From NCBI GenBank assembly GCA_973895155.1, contig OZ316894.1, positions 15,562,001 through 15,626,000 of the forward strand: DNA of 64,000 bases. The letters run 5' to 3'. A program made the translations under genes and the position numbers. Within the stretch, counting starts at the first letter, position 1, and each line of letters starts with the position of its first letter. The DNA is from Marsupella aquatica. Taxonomy: Eukaryota > Marchantiophyta. The notes beneath the pieces are model-generated. The model was not told where the DNA came from. It made no database searches and saw nothing but the letters and a program-made list of their open reading frames with translations. Below, one piece after another: positions 58,301 to 64,000 of this stretch.

Positions 58301-58389
58301 GTGCGAGGGGTCACTACTAATTTTGCAGCATCCGAATTACTGGAGGTCTTGGTAGGTTTTCTTTTATTCGGTGGATCTCCCTCAGACAT
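55336..58389 (-). CDS. gypsy Gag with three zinc knuckles, plus protease
   Basis: 1,017 codons. Residues 1-180: low-complexity, Ser-rich. Capsid (Retrotrans_gag) at about 185-345: YDRFFGTSKEDAEVYLKEFE, WYDRFPDKQDWGKLKAAFLA, IKDWFINGLPSRIARYVRR. A Lys/Ser-rich stretch follows. Zinc knuckles: CTRCSQQGHYPNEC, CWNCGQPDHYSPQC and CGNCGKEGHLPMEC (about 470-605). A basic linker follows, with HITIGELLQDNPVYRRQLRS. The aspartic protease lies at about 860-975 with VPVDGGASVNLI as active site (Asp-Gly-Gly) and FPVLLGRPWL near its end. The start ATG at 58,389 follows a 1.2-kb leader. The frame ends in a UGA with readthrough context. It is intact. Confidence 0.9.
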   Translation of the reverse strand: MSEGDPPNKRKPTKTSSNSDAAKLVVTPRTLLPEFQSPGAPAPGSVWKQVGSIQEASGSLERPTSTRPLFVNLRSGPKLIGSQKTKLRQQTVRSVNQIDSGVDSTTERALSHTEGRNLGLPENTVAESLAQDNSVDLSQLDNPEPLSEAGGSSSSETSSSSGLGSPNPFATRSALPFVTLLAPTTMARNNVRYDRFFGTSKEDAEVYLKEFEAAAASNGQSQDAEKANLFGGLMKKGAQKWYDRFPDKQDWGKLKAAFLAKYKEEGAAARAFARISHLHMKKHGSVRKYADKLLDLVDQYNPATSKSTIKDWFINGLPSRIARYVRREGGTTLEEVQEAAQKYVDSEISERKRVKKDLKKDKRKKKKTSRSKSDSETESSESSTSEEDESTNSSTSDSSSSSSDSESVAPKKKKSSVKGNNKVPNQKKMDRMMEELSGQLSKLNVNIAAVKPVRRLPAPMRMNVWCTRCSQQGHYPNECPTLRTPVNYVDGQEEAEEYEYDPAYTVQTAPPGQYFPPPPASRPTWGPPKPTFNKPTSRPPMGPPGGYPPRGMPRQKGACWNCGQPDHYSPQCPYPKQEVGYTPVCGNCGKEGHLPMECPNPAKPRLMVRFAQEPVKEASRPEAKIRMVYSEEMEQCSFIQHMDVNRVELKPDSLFHQPVSGVVPDVLVSHLVKPEVVGMPNDRVQNRDKVLTNIYATTRSKKKETKKHEHQKVAKAPKDEGRKPCKEGLDKEDDPAYDRYDPKYFLPDISLEVKDHLEELVKEQVQSPNPPVVVKAKEPLKNPGYDIVEDVKNHPAHITIGELLQDNPVYRRQLRSLLAGKRRKKKLPSVDVLRTEWEDKGPMEIEVQIQGCVIRRVPVDGGASVNLITQSAAFNLGFTKFEPTPKILRMADQSRVVPIGKLTKVETLIAGVPFLLDYVVINPEIPSSFPVLLGRPWLYKAQVQVNWQSQELSFGKPKVTVSWVPEPHFGETQTDDGYTSDFSTSSLVLQPLEFELEEVRYLEVYLSDAPIKPTRPS

Positions 58390-59583
58390 CCCTCATTCTC
58401 CAAGCACGGGTGATTTTGAGACACCAGACCCGCTCCTCAGGAGTCTTTATGCAAGGAGTCACCATTTAGGTGCGACGTTATCACCCCACTCCGGGAGATA
58501 TGAACCTGCTTCCTCAAAGTGACTTCCCGTAGCGTCGTTCAACATCCCTTGCATGATTCCTCCCCCTTGCTATCCCGTAGCTAATACTTCCCTTCAGTGA
58601 CCAGCCGAGATTCTAAAACCTCGTTTTCTCTGGTGCGTCCTTCAGGTTGAGACGCGGAAAGGCACACCAGAAGCGTCGCGCACGTTGGTTCGTCACAGAT
58701 TCCACCGGACGCTGCTCACAGCGTCCACTGGGATCGGACGCTACTCGAAGCGTCCTGACTTGCGGAATCTTCTGGGACAAATCGCATTGGACGCTCTTCG
58801 CGGCGTCCTTCCTTATCTCCTTTACGGTGGCGATTATTGGAACCGGGCGTTCCCCATAATCTCCGACTTCCTTCACCCTGAAATTTCTTTACCACATGGT
58901 ACGCTACACTAGGCCATCCTACTAATCAGACGTCTAACTCCTTCCTAATCTTCTACGCAATTCCTGGTGCATGATTCTTTCCGCTAACTCCCGAATGGAA
59001 ATGACTAAATATCTCTCCTGTGTGATCCTACCATTCAGCCTTAATATTACTAAATGCAAACTTTCATCTTCCCACCAGGTGATAGTTAACCAATGTATGC
59101 CATTCCTCCCTCTCAGGCTCAGAACCCAAGAATTAACATAACGATTCCTCAAATTCCTAATTCTTAATGTTCCCAAAGATCGGATAGGTGGCATCGGTCA
59201 CACGAACCAGGATGGTTGGACAATTTTACAAATCATACGTCCCGAGCAACATTAGAATAACTTCACTTGTCACTCAAAGTGTCTTTGGTGTCTTCGACTA
59301 TCTCCAAAGCAACTTGACGAGCAACAGCTCCTCTCTGTGAGGCCTTTTCTGGTGGGAGGGCGGTTTCTTCTCTTAAGTTTGGCACCACAAATTTTTCCAA
59401 TACTCTTAAGAGAGCTTCCGGGGCGCTTTGGATAGAGTACGGCATCACCTCGAAATGGAAGCTCTTCATCTTTTTAACTGGAGTGATGACGCATCTTCAC
59501 AATTATAGTAGAACGTGAATTCCTCTCCCATCTAGCTCCTTCTGGCATACACTGCCTGTACGTCAATTCAATCTTAAATTCGT
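58390..59583 (-). other. gypsy 5' leader with two small ORFs
   Basis: About 1.2 kb between the primer site and gag. Two minus-strand frames precede gag: 59,469-59,263 (68 codons, FHFEVMPYSIQSAPEALL) and 59,194-58,934 (86 codons, YVNSWVLSLRGRNGIHW). Neither is recognised and they may be remnants of one leader ORF. Three GACGCT hairpins lie near 58.7-58.8 kb. Confidence 0.45.
58708..58807. repeat. Three GACGCT/AGCGTC hairpins in the gypsy leader
   Basis: 58,708-58,725 (GACGCTGCTCACAGCGTC), 58,737-58,754 (GACGCTACTCGAAGCGTC) and 58,790-58,807 (GACGCTCTTCGCGGCGTC, a G.T or changed pair in the arm). Half-sites lie near 58,531 and 58,670. Confidence 0.8.
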
Positions 59584-59601
59584 TCCCCGGCAGCGGCGCC
59601 A
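59584..59601 (-). other. Primer-binding site for tRNA-Asp
   Basis: The minus strand reads TGGCGCCGCTGCCGGGGA, which matches the complement of the plant tRNA-Asp 3' end at 17 of 18 positions (from memory of that tRNA). It lies six bases inside the 5' LTR, as expected. Confidence 0.8.
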
Positions 59602-59607
59602 AAAAGA

Positions 59608-60998
59608 TGTCGTATAGTGCTAAGTATCAAAAGTGACTCTCCTCACCTAAAACCAGGGTTTCGATCCCTTTAAGAACAGATTTCAGAATGAATTGTATAA
59701 CTTTTATCACTCCGAGTGATTTAGAGTCTTGAGCTCTATGTTGACTTCACTTCTCAATAAAAAAAATCGAATAAACAAACAACAAAGTAACTGAACTTCT
59801 GATTTATGAATTAGAGAAGAAATGAGTAAGGATTTAGCGACTACAAGCTGCTACTGCCACTCCTTCAGAAAGGATTTGGGCTCAGTATAGACATGAAATC
59901 TATCTCATAATTCATCCATCTCACTCTTCAAAACACAAAGGTTAATGATAATGGAATTCTCAATCTGATGAAGCAGAAGCTTTCTGATTGCAAATGAATG
60001 ATATGATTTAAAATGCCGTCAACATGGTTTGACATCAGCGATACACAATTCAGTCAAACTCTAAACCATATTCCAGAATCAAAGCAACAGTACTAACTAC
60101 TCTGAGAATCAGAATTTACTTCTCATTTATCATTAACTATTCTTGAATTGGCTAGCGAATCCCGACTCTGCAAGCAAGCCTAGCAGTGAATTCAATACGA
60201 GTTTCAGAAATCTGCAACTGAATTCAATCACCACAGGAATCTCTTGAATTCAATCTTAACTTCAATCAATATAGCTTTACTTCCATACAAAACACTCACA
60301 GCATGCCTTGTTACAATGGAAGGAGGAGAAAACTATTCAGAAGACTCAATTCTGAATACAGTATTAACTCTATTTCTCTCTACTTCAAATGAGCATTCTA
60401 CTCTGTCTTATAAGTGCTGGAATCCTAAAATGGAGGAGGTAAGAACAGTCGTGCCTTTCCAAGCTTAAAACTAAACAAGGGAGAAGCACAGCATAAGTAC
60501 TTCAACAAGGGTGGTAGAATACTACTTTACTAGTAATCTACTTCAAAAACTAAGTGTTGAGCGGACGCTGCTAGAAGCGTCGGGAGAATCTGGACGCTGC
60601 TAGAAGCGTCTTAAGTAAAACCAACGGACGCTGCTCACACTGCTCACAGCGTCAATACTAGGGTGGACGCTGCTCACAGCGTCGTGTGTTGAAGCTGACG
60701 CTTTCCACAGCGTCGGTCGAAATCCTCATAGAGTCTTGGTGGCGGTCGGGCGCTGCCAAAAGCGTCATGAGGAGGTTGGACGCTTCCGCAGCGTCTTGAG
60801 TAAAAGAAACGGGCGCTGGTCACAGCGTCGGGCAAAGTACACTAGGAATCGTCAGGAAAGCCGGAGATGTCAAATATTTCTATAAGTGTCCAGAACAAGT
60901 AAATGTTGGCCGGAAGGTGTCTAAAGTGTAAGTAAATCTTGTGATATGCTAAAAATAAACAAGTTTCCAGAAAAAATTGCAGGGACACCCATACCACA
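59608..60998 (-). repeat. 5' LTR of the gypsy element
   Basis: 1,391 bases. Its tRNA-Asp-like stretch is at 59,609-59,668, and its hairpin cluster at 60,564-60,829 lies in U3, 170-435 bases from the LTR start. The promoter is not resolved. Confidence 0.9.
60564..60829. repeat. Eight GACGCT/AGCGTC hairpins in the 5' LTR
   Basis: Same eight hairpins as at 48,402-48,667, shifted by 12,162 bases and unchanged by eye. Confidence 0.85.
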
Positions 60999-61025
60999 GT
61001 TTAGGGAGCCATGGGACGCACCACA

Positions 61026-61171
61026 CCTTTCTTCATGGATAGCCATGGTGGGAGGTTATAATTCATGACAACCACGGGCCAAACTGATGTAGGTTGCCCC
61101 TTTCCTCCAAGTGAATGAGGGCTAACTCCATCAGATGCCAATCCTAGCCTCACATGGCGAGGATCATGTAT
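61026..61171 (-). pseudogene. CACTA-1 TNP2-type transposase, upstream block
   Basis: The minus strand reads DPRHVRLGLASDGVSPHS then WPVVVMNYNLPPWLSMKKG, which directly precedes the LLSLIIPGPKK block at 42.8 kb in all TNP2 proteins. Codons before it (toward 61,190) are not transposase-like, so an exon edge or a break lies near 61,171. The N-terminal zinc module was not found up to 64,000. Confidence 0.75.
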
Positions 61172-61188
61172 CTGACTATTCATTAAAA

Positions 61189-61325
61189 GTGGACAAAAAC
61201 TAGTTATTTGGACATTTGGGCAACAAAATTTGGACCTTTGAGGCTGAAATGTGTACATTTGGAGATCATAAAGTGTACATTTGGGGAAGAGAATTGGACA
61301 TTTGGGAGAAAAAATGGACATATTA
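61189..61325. repeat. 21-22-bp minisatellite, about six units
   Basis: Units of the type TGGACATTTGGG plus nine or ten variable bases repeat about six times (for example 61,209, 61,230, 61,252 and 61,274). It abuts the last readable CACTA-1 coding block. Confidence 0.65.
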
Positions 61326-62048
61326 ATAAATATTATTTAGGGCCCAAACAATAAAATATTAATAAAATTGAATGAACCCAACCAAAATGAAATGCCTATG
61401 TTTTCAAGATTATATTAACAATCTACGACTCCAAGGTTATGTTAGTAACTAGAGTGACCAAAAATATTGCCTAAAGTGTACACAAATAGCTTCTCAATTT
61501 CTCACATTCATACACAAAATAGGAGCGTTCGTATGGTTGTCACCCTTAGTCGCAACTTTCACCCCAAAAAAGATAAGAACACACTTAGCAACTAAGTTCA
61601 AAATCTGGAATGGATGGGTGAACTCAAAGCACACAGTTTTGCAACAACTCTCAAACATTTATACCCAAGGGTTGATCCAATATAAACCCACAATCTCTCC
61701 ACCAAAATTCACTTTCCTTGAGTTAGTGCATGGACAATAGAGCATAAAGGGAGGATGGGGGGGCAACCTTGGGTTTAGGGAGAAAGGGTATACACAAGAG
61801 GGACGGAGAGAGGGACCGAGATCTTTGATGCCTTTATTAAAATCCTCAGCCCCTCCTTTGCTTGCAAACAAACTCCATACAATAAAAAATCTCTCTCCAT
61901 GGTTGGAAGTCTAAATTAAATAAACCCATTTACTAATATCCAAACTACATTGAACATCAATTTCTTGGCCATCATGGAGGGAAAGTGTCAATTTTGTGCC
62001 AACCTCCTAGAGAGATTGAAATTAATGCATTGTAATAAAATGATAGTA
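61326..62048. other. AT-rich stretch, no gene seen
   Basis: Nothing recognisable; it would hold the 3' untranslated part of the minus-strand gene to the right and possibly an unrecognised transposon boundary. Confidence 0.4.
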
Positions 62049-63938
62049 TCAAAGTTTGTGAATATACTCCTGGACAGATTTGAGTATCTTAGGAGGAATT
62101 TTCAATCCTCGATCTATAATGTTCTTTTCTTTCATACCCGATTTAAATCCATACATTGCAGACGAAGCATATTGCCATGCAATGTAGGCATTATCAAAAT
62201 TTGGGTCGCGTTCCCAAATTTTGCTCGCCATGAAACACGTACGGTATCGGACTCCTTCGTCTGCATCAAGTTTTCCATGCTTTGGCCTCCACCATTGAAG
62301 CGAAAACATTGGAGCAACTCTATCCACAGAATTTTCATGAGGAAGTGAAGTTGATGTTGAAGTAACATCAGTGATTTTGTGCTTTGGGTCTATTTCTCCC
62401 ACGGCTCGAACCAACCAAAACAAACCTTTCCCGTACTTCTGTTCCCAATCATCTTCAGGACAAAGGAACACAAAATGTCCCTCCCGAATATCCTCAAGAG
62501 GATTCCAATGACACTTCTCTCTTTCGGAACGAGACCCCACAAAGGGTGTTGTACGATCCTCCATCTCCTTGTTATACTCATTTTGAAGTCCTGTCATTTC
62601 TTGATTCTCCTCCTCCTCCACTGGTTCGAAAGGAACATCAAATTCTTCAGAGATTCCTCCATTAGACTTGTAGCCTGTGCCATGATTTGTCTTAGGCCAA
62701 AACCCAAATTGTAGCAACAAACTATTAATGTCCTCCCCATCCAATTTAATGGATCCTGATAGTTGCTCCTTCACATTCTCCCAATATTTGATTAATGGTG
62801 ATCGCTCACGATACATGGCAGATGTTGGATCAGTACAACTACTCTTGCGATGCTCAATAAATTTTCCAATAAATTTAAGCACATCATCTGATTTCTTATG
62901 GAGGTCAACAATCCGTTTGGAAAAAGGTTGTCCATCAGGAATGCTCAGATTTTGAGTGATAGAATCTCTTTCTCAAATACACCTTCCATCTGTGGGAAGC
63001 CATGGTTGCTTCATATGTGCTTTGTATTGCCGTATTGGTAAGTTCCTTTTCATGGAGAAAAGAAATGCAATTGGTTGTGATTGACCTGAGATATCCTTTA
63101 CATGCGATCGCAAGTAGTCTTTGTATGCCGCAACCTCTTGAATCAACCTCGGAACAGGGTGGATGCTCTCGCATTCCCAAACTTCCGCCATGAGTGCCAA
63201 CAAAGTTGAAACTTCTCGATTTTGAACTTGCTTTGCTACCTTTGAAAAAAGTGCGTCCACGTCCTCGTGTGTATGTCCAACCATGAGAAAGGACATTTGC
63301 ACCATTTCAAAAACCCCTCTAGCAACAAGTTGGCTACAAAAGGCCATCACGGTTTGATTTTTATTATCCTTTCCAGAGTTGTCCATTTGTAGAGTAAGGT
63401 GACGCGGCAAGGGTTTGAAAGCGGACCTTGATTCTTTCCCTCTTGAAGCATCTCCTTGAGTCTAGGTTGATCCCAAATCAATCCCATCCTCCTCAATACC
63501 TTGATATCTAGTAACATCAAGCTTCTTTGGTTGTAAATAGCCTTGTAGAAAAGCATCAAAATCAAGTAGCTTTTGAAATATCATCCGGGTGGTTTCCCAA
63601 TAAAGCCCTGCAACAATATCTCCAGTCTTGTCTCCATCATACTCTTCAAGATCACGGAGGCATTTGGCTAGCGAAGAAACAGTAAAATTTGAGTCTTCGG
63701 GCCATAGACCCGTAACACTAAAATGCGCATATACTCCTGGATCCCTATCGTGAGTCAACATTCCTGTGAGAGCTACAGGAAGTGGAATTCCCTGACCCGA
63801 AAGTGATTTTGGAAGGCTAGCCAATCTTGGTATCCATGGTTTGGCCTGATCCATCTTATCATGAATGATACAAAGATAATTATCAGGGTCTTTTTTGGCA
63901 AGAACCCTGTGTGCATAATATTGGTACCTCCTGGACAT
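62049..63938 (-). pseudogene. DUF7869-type (transposase-like) gene, two stops
   Basis: One frame of 630 codons is broken by TAG at 63,462 and TGA at 62,973. N-terminal part: LCIIHDKMDQAKPWIPRL and VALTGMLTHDRDPGVYAHFS. Centre: LTLQMDNSGKDNKNQTVMAF, LVARGVFEMVQMSFLMVGHTHEDVDALFSKVA. This Asp-Asn ... His-Thr-His-Glu-Asp block defines the DUF7869 family, which I believe is an RNase-H-fold transposase domain. C-terminal part: GREGHFVFLCPEDDWEQKYGKGLFW-like and LQWWRPKHGKLD. Upstream coding may continue beyond 63,938. It could be a separate DNA transposon next to, or inside, CACTA-1. Confidence 0.6.
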
Positions 63939-64000
63939 CTACTCCCTCAAGTGCCTTGATCTACTTTCTTCAATTTCTCCCCTTTCTTTCTTTCTTCTCT

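Larger units (their letters stand above)
47446..60998 (-). mobile_element. Complete young Ty3/gypsy element (13.55 kb)
   Basis: Two 1,391-base LTRs (47,446-48,836 and 59,608-60,998) begin TGTCG and end CCACA. They differ at about four positions by eye. It is flanked by GTTTA. Genes run on the minus strand: leader with a tRNA-Asp-type primer site, gag-protease, RT-RNase H-integrase, then a 3' extra ORF. The integrase has no chromodomain. The layout with a long 3' ORF and a tRNA-Asp primer recalls the Athila/Tat group. Defects are few: one frameshift in RT and two stops in the 3' ORF. Confidence 0.9.
42812..61025 (+). mobile_element. Solo LTR of the element-A family (copy B), split by a gypsy element
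   Basis: It starts TGTGATGCC and ends CACCACA. CCTTT flanks both sides (42,807-42,811 and 61,026-61,030). No internal retroviral region is present other than the nested gypsy (47,446-61,003), so this is a 4.66-kb solo LTR left by recombination between two LTRs. It is homologous along its length to 11,529-16,256. It sits in the transposase gene of CACTA-1, whose frame resumes on the far side. Confidence 0.85.
21853..61326 (-). mobile_element. CACTA-1: host of the larger nested insertions (right end not found)
   Basis: The left end reads CACTACAACATATTTGACAC at 21,853, the standard CACTA-superfamily terminus; the three bases before it are GAT. Inside follow repeated TTTGCGA motifs and a minus-strand TNP2-type transposase gene in three separated blocks: 22,814-24,805, 42,283-42,811 and 61,026-61,171. 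The blocks read in order when CACTA-2 and the solo LTR are left out. Its right terminus and 5' exons were not found before 64,000, so the end given is only the last coding trace plus a minisatellite. Confidence 0.75.

Overview
The window looks like transposon-dense nuclear DNA of a streptophyte, probably a large-genome land plant. Three things point that way: CACTA elements with TNP2/DUF4218/DUF4216 transposases, plant-type Ty3/gypsy, copia and LINE elements, and a primer-binding site for plant-type tRNA-Asp. A PHD finger at the end of a gypsy pol and a DUF7869-type transposase are features I associate with non-seed plants, but the sequence does not fix the species. I see no convincing intact host housekeeping gene.

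Layout. (1) 1-11,528: the tail of a gypsy element with a PHD finger, a repeated LTR fragment, a copia-type LTR, a decayed LINE, a decayed minus-strand DDE transposase gene (6.5-10.05 kb) with GC-rich hairpins in and around it, and the 5' part of a plus-strand gene. (2) 11,529: that gene is cut by an LTR retrotransposon ('element A') whose LTR is about 4.7 kb and carries a long coiled-coil ORF. Its gag is split by a MULE-like element (16,708-20,856, 9-bp duplication) that holds a 116-bp satellite of palindromes. (3) 21,853: element A is cut by CACTA-1, whose transposase gene runs leftward on the minus strand. (4) CACTA-1 is itself cut twice. One insert is the 17.5-kb CACTA-2 (24,806-42,282, duplication CAC). 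The other is a solo LTR of the element-A family (42,812-61,025, duplication CCTTT), which in turn holds a young complete gypsy element (47,446-60,998, duplication GTTTA, LTRs of 1,391 bp each). (5) Right of 61,326: a short minisatellite and a decayed DUF7869-type gene that runs toward the window edge.

Most notable content. CACTA-2 encodes, besides its two usual genes, uninterrupted minus-strand ORFs for an EDM2-like PHD protein, a tandem-BRCT protein and an F-box-like protein. The gypsy element has an in-frame UGA-CAA-UUA between gag-protease and pol, a 1,021-codon 3' ORF ending in a second retropepsin-like domain, a duplicated polypurine-type motif, and LTR ends that resemble tRNA-Asp, its own predicted primer. 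Two families of short GC-rich palindromes are scattered through non-coding parts of these elements: AGCGCC/GGCGCT in the MULE and in the transposase intron and flanks, and GACGCT/AGCGTC in the gypsy LTRs, leader and intergenic segment.

Most reading frames are broken by stops that fit C-to-T decay (CAG to TAG, CGA to TGA), as expected for methylated heterochromatin. All calls come from reading the sequence; no search or alignment was run.
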